Shown here: positions 1 through 10,975 of the stretch, piece by piece
Layout: each line of letters begins with the position of its first letter
How positions within the stretch are numbered: the first letter of the stretch is position 1
Assembly: GCA_037447655.1 (NCBI GenBank)
Contig: JBBHKE010002850.1
Location: 62,001 to 126,000 of the forward strand
DNA: 64,000 bases
Reading direction: 5' to 3'
From: Zygnema cylindricum
Lineage: Eukaryota > Streptophyta > Zygnematophyceae > Zygnematales > Zygnemataceae
The notes under the pieces: generated by a model
Databases searched by the model: none
What the model saw: the letters and a program-made list of their open reading frames with translations, nothing else
What the model was told of the DNA's origin: nothing
Translations under genes and position numbers: made by a program

Positions 1-476
1 ATAGAGAATTAAACGGCATGTCTAAATTTTGAATAAAATTCGGACAAAAAATATTTTTTCTGTGAATTTTGAGGTGTTTTTTTTTCAACCGTCAGATTCG
101 GACGATCGGACGGTCGCCGATCAAAGTAGCGATCTTAAGAACACATGAAAAGCCCATAACACAACTTACGACAGGACAATTTGTCATATTAGCGTCGCAA
201 TTTTGAAGGCCACACTAAATAAGGCCTCAAATTGACCAACCAGGTTGCCCGTCCGCGTTTTTTTCCCGGCGGAATGTCATCCTACGTCGCGTCAGCTCGC
301 TAAAAATTTTCGTCAGGTGGCGTGCGCTGTACTATGATCATACGTCATATTTGTACGATCGTACAAGAGTGTCCGCAACTCACACACATACAATATGCCT
401 ACTCTACGCGAGTTTAGTGCCAAGTTTTGTGCGCCTACCAAAGGCTTACCATAAAAACGCCTACTTTTGAACTATG
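1..476 (-). mobile_element. MITE family C, copy 3 (interrupted, open at window start)
   Basis: The right end ends in CTACTTTTGAACTATG at about 461-476. The block at about 95-170 is the reverse complement of the interior of the copies at 15.6 and 19.0 kb (shared words around GATCAAAGTAGCGATCTTA and CCCATAACACAACTTACG). About 260 bp of unrelated sequence (about 172-430) interrupts it. The other terminus was not found and may lie left of the window. Confidence 0.6.
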
Positions 477-1310
477 ACTTAAACCATCTTTCGCCGTACA
501 CATTTGTCTAATTTTCAATTTAAGACCGCCATTCGTAAGCTGATAATGTTACCTTTCAATCGCAACCGTCAGATCCATAATCTGACAACGGTTGAAGAGC
601 CCTTACGGCCCTTGCACCTCTGCGCATTTTTGAAAGTTTGAACTTACACGGCCGTCAAAAAATTGAATGTACGAACTGACTGACCGACTGACTGACTGAC
701 TGGCGGCCGTTTGCCAAAAGAGTCCAGAATCTCAGACCGCGGCAGCTTCCAATCCGGCGGCAAGTATGTTTCCGTTGACCCTGATTGACGGCGTCACCAA
801 ATCTGCCGGCCAGCTACAGCACTATGCACAACCAGCCGGCTGTTCTGCTGGGTAGCCATTACTGTAAGGACTAACCTTCCACGCCATTCTTTCCGAACAC
901 GTGTGTCACTTCCACGTGATTCGGAGACCACGTGAACCTCTGAGTATTTAAAACGTGTCCTTTGGGAATGAAGTTTCTAACACTTGGCGGAAAGGCTTCT
1001 CTTGTCGAGGGCACAAAATGACAAAATCTTAAACGCGGCAGCGATTTTCATCTGCACCGATCATAAGATCCTATAGCCTCAAAATTTAACACGTGTGAGT
1101 GATATATCATGTTTCTGTTCTGACGCGGGATTATGGCACGGTCGGCACTTCAGTGCCAGCTGGCTCACCACCACCTGTCTGAATATCTGACACGTAGATA
1201 TTCAGATTTGACGGTTTAGATTCCATCGATTACTGTTCAGCCAGCTGTACCTGTCCTTTGACGCAGCATGATTTCTATCGTCCAAGAATGTACTGACAGG
1301 TTACAAAGTA
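477..1310. other. Non-coding; decayed MITE A fragment at 484-590
   Basis: No convincing coding sequence. Positions 484-590 resemble the interior of MITE family A (CGCCGTACACATTTGTC, then CAATCGCAACCGTCAGATCC) without its ends. A short ACTG/ACCG microsatellite lies near 675-705. The rest is unassigned. Confidence 0.45.
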
Positions 1311-2310
1311 CACCTTGAATCGCTATTAGGGTTAATATTTTTTTTCGCCACTCAAAAACATTTTTTATCCGTACACACTTGTCCGATTTTCACATTAAGA
1401 CCGCCAATCGAAAGCTGAGAACCTAAACTTTCAATCGCAACCGTCAGATATATAATCGGACAAGTGTGTACGGCGAAAATGTTTTAAGAAGACGAAAATA
1501 ACATTAACACTAAGGGTGCGTCTCTATGTACTTCAAACTTAGAGATTTTTTTTTGTTTTTTAGCGCAGATCCGGCGGACCCGGATTTCGGGTGTCCCTAT
1601 GTGTACCAAACGAAATTGTCACTTAGGGCGTGACGATTGTATACGTCGACAATGCCCGTGACGGCTGTCAACGTCTACAATCTGTGATGACCCACGTCAT
1701 TTTTCGTAACTGCTTGTGACGTCGCGTGATTTTTCGTGACATTGTAGACCTACCGCCCTCCAGCCTGTGCCGTTTCACGGTTCAAGAAGATGCGTTTTGA
1801 CTTTGCGTCTATTGTCGGCTCGACGTGAAATGGCATCGGAACCTTGAGACCCCTGCAAAAAAAAAATCCGTACCGGATGGAAACGGACAAAACAAAACAA
1901 ACTGTGTACTTCTCTTTGTCGTATTAAACAAAAACGGACAAAACATAGAGAATCGAGTACACTTCCACGTCGCTTGAAATCGTTTGAATTTTTTGAACAA
2001 AACGTTACACGTGCGAATACGTGTTCTTATTTGTTTATAAAAAATCCTTAATTTTAAATCACATCGGCCCTGTATTTTAAAGATAAGGTTGAAGATGACG
2101 TTTTTTGTCGTCGAAGTGGGTCGAAGAACACAACACGACAAGATGTAGTACATTTTAAATCCGATGATGACGCAAAATGTACTTCTCTTTTTTTCTATTT
2201 TATTGTACGGTTGAAACTTACGCGGTACGGCTATAAGTTTTACAGGAAAACGACAGAAAAAAACCCTAATTTAAGCACATAGAGACGCACCCTAATAGCG
2301 ATTCAGGGTG
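1311..2310. mobile_element. MITE family A, copy 1, split by a nested element
   Basis: The ends are CACCTTGAATCGCTATTAG and the inverse of CACCCTGAATCGCTATTA, flanked by TA on both sides (1309-1310, 2311-2312). With the nested insertion removed, the element is about 218 bp, the same size as copies 2 and 3. The TA duplication suggests the Tc1/mariner (pogo/Stowaway) group; this is inferred from ends only, and no transposase is present. Confidence 0.75.
1514..2292. mobile_element. PIF/Harbinger-like MITE (family H, copy 1) nested in MITE A
   Basis: A 779-bp element with perfect 16-bp terminal inverted repeats, GGGTGCGTCTCTATGT, and a TAA duplication at 1511-1513 and 2293-2295. A 3-bp TWA duplication with G-rich termini is typical of PIF/Harbinger (Tourist) elements. 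Related interiors occur at 8.9-10.0 kb and, inverted, at 17.5-18.2 kb. There is no intact transposase frame. Confidence 0.8.
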
Positions 2311-2312
2311 TA

Positions 2313-2936
2313 CTGTACGGCAACCTTCCGATACGAAATAAAGGTTCCACTGTCACTTTCCTGAATCCGAGGCTGTCACGTCTTTTTCAAGCTTGACTCT
2401 AGCGATGTCTTGTCACGTCACACGATTTTCTACATCTATGGCAAGGGCGAAGTTCCGCCAAAAGTTCAAAACAGGAAAGGACTTTGTTACGCTGACGTGT
2501 ACGGTTAAAATTTCAAGTTCGTACATACAGCAAGACCGTTAATAGGGAACTTTTAGGCCTCGACAAAACTTTCGGTTGCCGTACGGCACATTCTAGAAAT
2601 TGACGGACCGACAAATACGCTTTCTTCCAGGAAGATGAATTGCTCTTTCCGTATTCGGCCCATCAGAACGCGACAAGCTGAGTGAAAAGTACGGAAAATG
2701 TCGGTGAAAGTGGACTTTTCGTTAGTTCTCCACTGCGAAAAGATTGGAATCTCTTTCGCTGTCGGGACGTAAACGTTAAAAAATTTTGATTACATGACCG
2801 TACAATTTTTTTCACGACAACGAAATGGCTTCTGTCCTTCGTTCGCCATTTCCCGTAACAGTGTCATGTGCGACAAGTTGATGTCTTTCTCTATGTCGTT
2901 CTCAGCTCGTCCGTACATATCCGTACATGAAGACGC
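2313..2936. other. Unassigned non-coding interval
   Basis: No gene, repeat unit or RNA recognised. Short reading frames here lack any domain signature. The sequence is rich in GTAC/TACGG words, like much of the window. Confidence 0.4.
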
Positions 2937-2938
2937 TA

Positions 2939-3155
2939 CACCGTGAATTGCTATTAGTGTTGACAATTTTTTCGCCACTTAAAACATCTTCTCTCCGTAC
3001 ACACTTGTCCGATTATTACATGGAGACTGCCAATCGGAAGGTGAGAATCTTAGCTTTCGATCGCAACCGTCAGATCCACAATCCAACAATTGTGTACGGA
3101 GGAAAGATGTTTTTAGTGGCGAAAATAACATTAACCCTAATAGCGGTACACGGTG
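2939..3155. mobile_element. MITE family A, copy 2
   Basis: A 217-bp element with ends CACCGTGAATTGCTATTAG and CTAATAGCGGTACACGGTG, flanked by TA (2937-2938, 3156-3157). The subterminal sequence CTCCGTACACACTTGTC is mirrored near the right end, so most of the element can fold back on itself. Confidence 0.8.
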
Positions 3156-3157
3156 TA

Positions 3158-3764
3158 CTACGCTCCTCATAGAACCGGTGCGCACACACTATTACCGTTT
3201 GATTTTTGACGGCTGAGACGCAATCTTCCAGAGAAGACCTCAATTTGACTGATGGCCGCTCCGAATCTAAACGGCCGACAGCCGCCGCGGTAAAATCGAC
3301 TCGTCAAGCCGTGTCACCAAGACACGTGTCAACTAAGTGATTGTGACGTCACTCAGTTATTGTGCAGTTTCGTAGTTGCAAAATATGTACGGAATTTTAA
3401 TTCCGTACAAATGTCACATCTCTGCAGGCCGAACCGGGATACGGAAGTTGTTGCCGTTTTGTCGTTTTGTGCCGGAAAGGCGACCTGCGCAGAAAGTAAA
3501 AAAGTAAAAATAGACAGACTGCCGCGAGTGTACGGTCAAGATAGTCGAAAAACGGGAGTACGGAAAAACGGCGAAACGGAGACATAGAACGGGTGGCGTT
3601 CAAATTTCAAAAGGCAGTCGGCGATTCAGAAAAGTTTCCTTTACTGCTAACAAACACTGGAAGGAAAAAAAGAAAGAAAAAAAAAGAGAAGAGAAAAAAT
3701 ACTTGAAATAGAATTTTGTCTACCTCTCTCTCCCTCCCATCGCGTTCTCCTTTCTCCTCCTCCC

Positions 3765-3804
<40 letters not shown>

Positions 3805-3873
3805 TCCTTTTCCTCTCTCTCCTCCCCTCCCTCCCTCTCCTCCCCCCCCCTTCCCTTCCCATTTTTTCCTCCC
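3158..3873 (+). promoter_or_regulatory. Upstream region of the nucleoredoxin-like gene with a CT-rich leader
   Basis: No coding evidence. A pyrimidine-rich tract (about 3720-3872, with a CT dinucleotide run near 3770-3800) abuts the ATG at 3874. It probably forms the 5' untranslated region or a Y-patch-type promoter. No TATA box can be assigned with confidence. Confidence 0.35.
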
Positions 3874-4055
3874 ATGGGTTGCTACGGCTCGAAGCCCGGT
3901 GCCCTCGAGGACGCCCCTCGGTCCGTACCGTCCGTACAATCGTACGGAGATGCGTCCAAGGAAGATTTGGAGTGTAGTAGGAAGGCGGTTTTGTCGCTTC
4001 TGGGGACGAGGGAGAGGGGGCATTTGGTGGACCGAAATGGGAAGAAGGTAACCTT

Positions 4056-4086
<31 letters not shown>

Positions 4087-7012
4087 ATTCTTTTGGGTAT
4101 TGAGTTTTTTTTTTTTTTTTTTTTCATATCTTGTAATTATTTATTTGATAAAAACACAGATAAATACAAAAAAGAAACGAGCGAAAAAAAAGTTGAAGAT
4201 TAGAATGGGAACCTTTCGTAGAACACAATAATTTATTCATTAATATATTTGTTTTATTATCTTAGTTTAACTTTGTTTACTTTTTATTTTTTTCTGTCTC
4301 CTCTAATGATAATTATAATTCGGGTTATTACAGCCCTCTTTTTTTTTTTTGTCTACCGAGAAAAAGCAGGGGGCGGGGAGAGGGAGAGGGAGAGGGAGAG
4401 GGAGAGGAGGGGAGATGGAGAGGGAGGGAAAGGGAGAGGGAGAGGGAAAGGAAGAAAGTTATAAAGTAACGTACTATATAAACTTTTTATACCTTCAAAT
4501 AATTTATTACCTATTCAAAACAATTTTCCGTATTATGGATAAAAGGAAATAATGAAATGATCTTAAAGTTATCATTTAAAAATTTTTACATTTTTTTTTA
4601 ATTCCACAAATCCATTATTTTTCTAAATTCCCAATTTCCTTTTCATTTTCCGGAATATCTCCGGATTTTACGGAAATTTTGTAATATTGCGTAATTTCCG
4701 GAAGCTATTTCGAAACTTTCGGAGTGTCCAAATTCGCCAATGAAAGCTCCAATTTTCCTGTCCGTACAGAAATAGTACGAAATGGTACAAAATGGTACGG
4801 AATACTACAAAATAGTGTGCAGTATTACGAAAATGTAACGTATAGTACGCAGTAGTACGAAAGTACAAGTGACTTAACGCACTAAAAATTTAGTGCGTGG
4901 GGACGTGGCAGATTGTAGTCCACTCTCTTAAATAGTGTTGCTGCCACTATTTTGTCGCATTCGGTCAAAAAAAGTGGCGACCGAATTAGTGTTTATTAAC
5001 TCTAAAGTACACCGTGAATCGCTAATAGTGTTGATGTTTTTTTCGCCGCTTAAAACATCTTTTCTCCGTACACACTTGTCGGATCGAAAATCCGACGGTT
5101 CCGATCGAAAGACAAGGTTCTCACCTTCCGATTGGTGGTCTCCAATCATAAATCGGACACGTGTGTACGGAGAAAAGATGTTTTAAGCGGCTTAAAAAAA
5201 ACTTTGACCCCCTATTAGCGATTCACGGTGTACCGTACGGAGATCTTCGCAATTTCCGCTGGATGGGAAATCGAATCTTTGTTTAAATTTGTCGTCTGGT
5301 TTCTGTCAGTTTCGAAGTTCAGCGGAAACTTCCGACAATTTTGTCGTTTCTGACGCCTCCTTGTCCTGCCGTACAAGAGTGTAACGTAGGGTTTAAAAAG
5401 TACAGTACACCGTGTATCGCTATTAGTGTACGGTACACCGCGAATCGTTATTAGCGTTATGAACTCTATATCGGCGCCCCCAAATTTTGACATTGATACC
5501 TTAAATAGAATAAACTACACTATTTAAGGACGTGGACCATAATCTGCCACGTCTCCTGGCACTAAATTAGAATGAATGACGCTAATTTTTTCTTTACACT
5601 AATAATTTCTCAACGCTAATAACGATTCGCGGTGTAGTGTTGGGTATCGGGTAAATTCATATCGCGATAATTTCGATATTCGATATATCGAATATCGATC
5701 GAGCAGATTCCTCGATATATCGTACCGGGACCAACATAAATTATCGCGATATATATCGCAAAAACTTGGTGTCCGTACAGTCATAGTACGGAAAATCGTA
5801 CGGATACCCCCCCCCCCCTCAGCGCGCGCCCGGGGGAGGGGTGGGGGGGGGTTTGAAAAAAAAAAAAAAAATTAATGCCTCGATATATTGGCGATACGAT
5901 ATATCGCGATAATTTGGTTTTCGATATATCGAAGCGATATATCGATTATCGGGTACCTGAAATTCGATATATATCGAATATCGGCAAAAGGTCCTCGATA
6001 CCCAACACTAGTGTACTGTGTAGTTGATGCGTATCGAATCGGACTCGTCATGCTCTGTCGTCGATTTCGAAGCGTTTCGATCTTATTTGGATACCGCAGC
6101 TCCCTTCGGTTTTTTTATATCTCCTATATTATGCAAAACTGCCGATACAGAAGAATAGACGTTTTATTTTAAAACGTTTTTTTCAAATTCTATCAATCGC
6201 ATTATATTTTTTGAATACCGAAAAACCCGAAAATTCGACAATATCGCGATAGCCAAAATCGGTGTCCATCAATCGACGACTGTTGTAGGTGTCAGTTTAC
6301 GGTTAGTACAGAATACTAGACGGAAAATTTGGTTTTTTCACGGGGAAAAGGGGGAAGATCTTCGTTTGTCTTTTCTTTGCTTTTGGTGCACCTGTCAAGT
6401 TTAAACGCTTGAATAAAATATACCAACAAAACGTCTAACACCTTTTTTTTTCTTTTTTTCCTTTTTTTTCCATTTTAGGTGAAAGTGGACACTCTTAAAG
6501 GCCACACGATTGGTCTATTATTTTCGGCTCACGCGGTTCCCTCGGCTCGAGAATTTACTAGAATTTTGAACGAAGTTTACAAAGAACTTCGTTCAAAAGG
6601 AAAATTGTTCGAAGTGGTATTCATTTCGAACGACGAATCATCAACGATTTGGAAAGAAAGCATGAAAGAAATGAGTTGGTTAGCGATTCCTTTTTCGGAT
6701 CGAGATTCGGGCGACAATTTGGGTGCAAAATTTCAAGTTTCCGATATTCCCACTTTAATTATAATTGATTCCGAGGGAAATAAAGTTTGCGAAGACGGAG
6801 TCGAGACGATTCAAAATTTCGGAAGCAAATCGTGGCCGTTTAATTCGGAAAGGATTCAAATTTTAAGACAAGAACAAGAACGAGAACAAAGTAATAACAA
6901 CAACACTAATAACGATCATAAGAATTTTGAGAAACAAGACCGGTACGAAAATGGGTTTGGAAATAGCATAAGGAATACTCCACGGGAGAGTCAAGTGGCA
7001 CCCGAATTTTGA
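3874..7012 (+). CDS. Nucleoredoxin-like (thioredoxin-fold) protein, myristoylation signal, redox site lost
   Basis: Two exons: 3874-4047 and 6479-7012. The donor AAG|GTAACC and acceptor TTTTAG|GTG both fall between codons and give a 235-residue protein. The fold matches the nucleoredoxin subgroup: KLFEVVFISND, then SWLAIPFSD, then the cis-proline loop IPTL (Pro about 149). The active-site loop reads FSAHAVPSAREF (about 73-84), where family members have WCPPC, so both redox cysteines and the Trp are gone. The N terminus MGCYGS fits N-myristoylation at Gly2 with possible palmitoylation of Cys3, suggesting membrane attachment. The C-terminal 50 residues or so are a Gln/Asn/Glu-rich tail. A role as a non-catalytic binding or scaffold protein is inference. 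The 2.4-kb intron carries three mobile elements. The start is chosen because it is the first ATG after the CT leader and creates the lipidation motif. Confidence 0.85.
4371..4456. repeat. GGGAGA-type purine microsatellite in the intron
   Basis: A run of GGGAGA/GGGAAA units inside the intron of the nucleoredoxin-like gene. Similar purine or pyrimidine hexamer tracts recur through the window. Confidence 0.85.
5010..5230. mobile_element. MITE family A, copy 3 (intronic)
   Basis: 221 bp, near-perfect ends CACCGTGAATCGCTAATAG and CTATTAGCGATTCACGGTG, with TA at 5008-5009 and 5231-5232. The inner CGCTTAAAACATCTTTTC-type segment is mirrored at the other end. This is the best-preserved family A copy here. 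Confidence 0.85.
5434..5634. mobile_element. MITE family B, copy 1 (intronic)
   Basis: 201 bp, ends CACCGCGAATCGTTATTAG and CTAATAACGATTCGCGGTG, with TA at 5432-5433 and 5635-5636. A subterminal ATATCGGCGCCCCCAAATTT block is shared with the 36.6-kb copy. An orphan family A end lies just to the left (about 5404-5428). Confidence 0.85.
5635..6010. mobile_element. hAT-like MITE with ATATCG palindromic interior
   Basis: Terminal inverted repeats TAGTGTTGGGTATCG and CGATACCCAACACTA, the TAGNGTTGGG type often seen in hAT-derived MITEs. The interior is dense in self-complementary CGATATATCG words, with poly-C and poly-G runs near 5808-5848. I could not find a clear 8-bp target duplication. The left end abuts or overlaps the TA flank of MITE B. 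Confidence 0.6.
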
Positions 7013-7080
7013 AAAAGACAAGAAGATTTTGTCTTTTCTCGTCTTCTTATGTGTGATTGATTTATTGTGTGTTGAATGAC

Positions 7081-7086
7081 AATAAA
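7081..7086 (+). promoter_or_regulatory. Candidate polyadenylation signal
   Basis: AATAAA about 70 bp after the stop codon of the nucleoredoxin-like gene. A second AATAAA follows near 7215. Confidence 0.5.
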
Positions 7087-7930
7087 GAAGAAGACATTAC
7101 ATGAGGCGAGGGATACTATGTGTATAGAGAGGAATTTTCCTTTTTTTTAGTAGTTGTTGTCATTTTTTTTCTTTATTTGCGTAGTTTGGTAGTTCATTTG
7201 TTAAAAATTGAATGAATAAAGTTGTAAAAAAGGAAAATTCCTATGTTCCCCCCCCCCTCCCCAAATGTTTAGTGGTTTTTGCTAATGATTTTAATTCATA
7301 TTTGCCTATTTTTGTTTTGATGACATTTTGAAACCTGTTGGCAAATTTTAGATAAAAAGCCCTATTTTAAAAAAAAAATAGATAAAAGTCCAAAGTTCGA
7401 TTGATTTTAGAAGTAGAAATAGTTACTTGAAATCTTATTTCTGAAAACATTTGGGTTAAAAGTATATTCTTCGATTTAATGTTGGGTTTTTAAGAAAATC
7501 CACTTTGGGATGCATCCTTTGAAATGATCGAATTTTGTTTTGAAATTGTGTGGACATTGCTAATTATTTGTACAGAGGGAAAAATTACTATATGCAATAA
7601 ATGTGGCAAAATAGAAATGTGTAATAATGTTATACATAATATTACAGAAAATGGTATGCAATGGTCATTAATTACATTTAACAAACATTTAAAGTGTTCT
7701 ACTTAGTCCGTCTGCCAAAGTTGTCGTATAATTTTTTGTGACCGTTAGATAAAGTACAGTATGTACTGATTTCAAGCAGTACAGAAAAGATTTCGTGATA
7801 CCAAACGGAAAATGATCAGCGCAGACGTTATTTTGGCTGGACACAAGAGCCTACGTCAGCCTGTCAAAGATAATACATTTTAAGTACGCATTTAGTACAA
7901 ATTTCAAATTTGGTACACCATGAATAGTTA
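7087..7930. other. 3' flank, AT-rich, no confident gene
   Basis: Mostly AT-rich untranslated or intergenic sequence. A 60-codon frame at 7524-7706 (+) contains a CNKCGK cysteine pair but no family signature, so I do not call it a gene. Confidence 0.4.
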
Positions 7931-7933
7931 TTA

Positions 7934-8875
7934 GGGGGTGTCCCCATGCAATCGGTACTTTAATAGTATTTTGGACTGCAGTGAAGATTCTCCGTACTAC
8001 TTTGAAGAGCGTCCCAATGTGCGAAAATGAAATCGGAACTTTGACATGTGACGGTTGTAGACGTAGGTACATCTTGTGACGATTGAAGGCGACTACGAAA
8101 TTTTCGACTATTAGTGACGCCAACAAAAACAACGACAGTGGTTGACGTGTAGATTTTTGTGAAATTGTAGTCGTTTAGGGTTTGGTGACATTGTGACGTC
8201 GCGCCTACTCGTGACAACGTCGACGTCACTGATTCAAGAACTTTCCGCCATGGTTTTCCGATTTCGTTTTTTCAACTTTTTTCACTCGATTTGCCATAAA
8301 AAAAAACCTAAATATTGTCAATAAAAATAAAAACCAGAGATCTTTCATTTTATATAAATATTCCCTTTTTTCATTCTAAAAAGTGTGAAATGACAGCGAT
8401 AGTGTGAGAGGGAGAGGGGAGAGGCGACGATGGCGTAAATTTTAAAAAGGACCCATGAATGAAAGTGGAGGTCCGAGACCCGTGCAATTTTTTTTCCGTA
8501 CATGTGTGTGACGGGCATGGAGAAAAATAGAGAGGACTCTCATTCGCCCTAAAGTTTTCTCGCTCGCGTGACGCGTGCGTGGGTCGTATGTCATTCGTTG
8601 TTTGGGCTGTACTTTAACTAAAAACACCCCATTGAGGTGATTTTAAAATAAGTTTTTTTTGGGATGGATTCTGTTGCCCGGGGGTCGAAAAAGGGAAAAC
8701 GCCAAAATGTGTTCACATGACGACAAACATGTCGTACATTCAAAGTATGAATTGACGTTCACTATACTTTGGTAAAAACGATTTTCTCAAACGGCTAAAG
8801 TTTTTGTCAAAGTTCCCTGAATTTTAGGGCAAAAGACAGTGAAAAGTAGATACTTCAAAACACGGGGACACCCCG
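7934..8875. mobile_element. Element family G, copy 1
   Basis: Left end GGGGGTGTCCCCATG; right end is the imperfect mirror CACGGGGACACCCC. About 940 bp. It aligns with 10042-10975 over nearly its full length (shared words such as GTGAAGATTCTCCGTA and TGTGACGGTTGTAGACGT). It sits directly after a MITE-A-like end (about 7912-7933). It is probably Harbinger-like, judging from the G-rich ends; no transposase is seen. Confidence 0.6.
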
Positions 8876-8892
8876 TAAGTCGAACCGTCGAA

Positions 8893-10041
8893 GACTTGTC
8901 TCCATGTACTTGAAACTTAGGGGAATTACTTTGTTTTTTAGCGCAAATCCAATGGACCCAGATTTCAGGTGTCCTTATGTGTAACATAAAATAATGTTAC
9001 TTAAGGGTGTGACGATCGTATGCGTTGACAATGCCCGTGACGGCTGTCAGCGTCTACAATTTGTGATGACGCACCCGATTGTTCAAAAATTGTTAGTGAC
9101 GTCGCATATTTTTATGTGACACTTGTAGACATTTACCTTTTTCAACCCTTTGTCGGCGAATGTTGTCCATGGTTGACATTGCCTTCCTTGTACAGTTTGC
9201 CTTTTTGGCAATTTCCACTCACCTTTTGGCAATTTCCACGCGTTTCGAATCTCTCTCCTTATTTCAGAAACCTATCTCAAATTTGATATAATCACCATAA
9301 ATTTATGCTTTTTTTTAACTCATAGTGGATGCATTGATTTTTCCATTCTTGTGTAAATAATTAAAGATAGTAAAGAAATAAAAATAAAAATAAAAATAAT
9401 CATGATAAAATTATGCCTTTGTCCGGGTTAAAAACAAAGTAATGTTAATTGTGGGTTTTAATTTTTTTAAGGCAGTTTTTTTTTCTCCAGCTTCCCATTG
9501 GTCAGCGTAAAGCCGCCTAGTGAAAGGATGAGGAATAGTGGAGCTTGAAAGAGAGAATGCGAGGCTGCGTGAGAGAGGCGGCATGTGCGACTTGATGGGA
9601 CGCCCTTAGAGATTTCTCACGATTTCGTCAAAATTGCATCGGAATTTTCAGACCCTTGGAATGGAAAAATCCGTGTTGAACAAAACGCGATAAAACTAAA
9701 CAAATTGTGTACTTTGATGGACGAAAACAGACAAAAAAAAACGAAGACTGTACATTTCACCGTTGTTTGAATTCGTATGAAATTAATGTAGAAAATTATG
9801 CACATGCGAATACGTGTTCCTATTTGTTTTTCGAAAAAACTTTGTTTTAAAACACATCTTCTCTGTGTTTTAAAGAAAAGTTTGAACGTTGCCGTCTTTC
9901 TTTTGTGCTATCCCATATTGAGATTTGGCGTTTGGGTTGCAAAGAGAATGGATACTACTTCGATGACAGTGTCTTGATATCATCACTTAGTAATCCGGCG
10001 AAAAATGTACAGGATTTTTTCAAGATCAAACATTTGTGTCG
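8893..10041. mobile_element. Element family H, copy 2, between two G copies
   Basis: The first part matches the element at 1514-2292: a TCCATGTACTTGAAACTTAG-type start, then TTTTTTAGCGCA, then GACAATGCCCGTGACGGCTG. Ends are not clean. The ATG-initiated frame at 9585-9770 also occurs, degraded, in the other H copies. Its best translation has a Cys-containing stretch that could be a decayed zinc finger, but this is weak. Confidence 0.5.
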
Positions 10042-10975
10042 TTTTGTGCTAAGTGGGTATGTGCCAATATAACCGGTACTTTGAAGAGGAACTTTGGATT
10101 TTAGTGAAGATTCTCCGTATACTATTTAGAGAAATCGGAAATGTGAAATGTGACGGTTGTAGACGTGGATACAACCTTTGACGATTGAGACGACTAAAGA
10201 AACTTTCGACAATTGGTGACGTCTGCAAAAACAACGACGATTGTAAACATCTAGGTTTTTTGTGTCATCATAGATGTTTCGGGTTTTGTTACATTGTAAC
10301 GTTACGCTCATTTGTGACAATGTCGACGTCAGTGATTTAAAAACTTTACGCCATGGCTTCCCAATTTCGTTTCTCGACTTTTCTCACTCTACTTGCCATA
10401 AAAAATTGCCTAAAAGTAGTCAAAGAGTTATTTTTTAAACATATTTCATTTCATGCCGTTATTGTTGTGCCTCATTTTATAAAGTGTGAGATAAAAGCGA
10501 TAGAGTGAGAGGAAGAGGGAAGTGGCGACGATGGCTTTAAATTGTGCAAAGGACCCATAAATGAAAGTGGAGGTTTGAAACCCCTACAATTTTTTTTCCG
10601 TACATACGCGTGACGGGCAAGGAGGAAAATAACGAGTACTCTCTCTCTCGTCATAAAATTATCTCATTCGTGTGGCGCATGCATAGATCGTTTGTCATTC
10701 GTTGTTTAGGTCACACTTCAAGTAAATTCACCTCTCGCGAGGTGATTTTCGATAATTTTTTTGATGCGCGGGATTCTTTTGCCTTGGGGCGAAATGAGGA
10801 AAACCCCAAAATGAGTGCAAAAAACGAAAAACATGGAATACATTCAAAAAATCAAGTTGACATTAATTATACTATGGTAAAAGCATTTTTGTCACGCGAC
10901 AAAAATTTTTCTCGTTGGAGACTGAAAATTGGAGGAAAACGACAAAAAAAACTCGACACTTAAATGCACAGGCAC
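10042..10975. mobile_element. Element family G, copy 2
   Basis: A diverged direct copy of 7934-8875. It starts near GTGGGTATGTGCCAATATAA and ends near ATGCACAGGCACCCCC. The G-H-G order suggests either insertion of G twice beside H or H mobilised between two G copies. Confidence 0.55.

Noticed and set aside
1809-2153. 114-codon minus-strand frame inside the Harbinger-like element
   Set aside because: Related frames in the other family H copies are broken and of different lengths; likely not coding.
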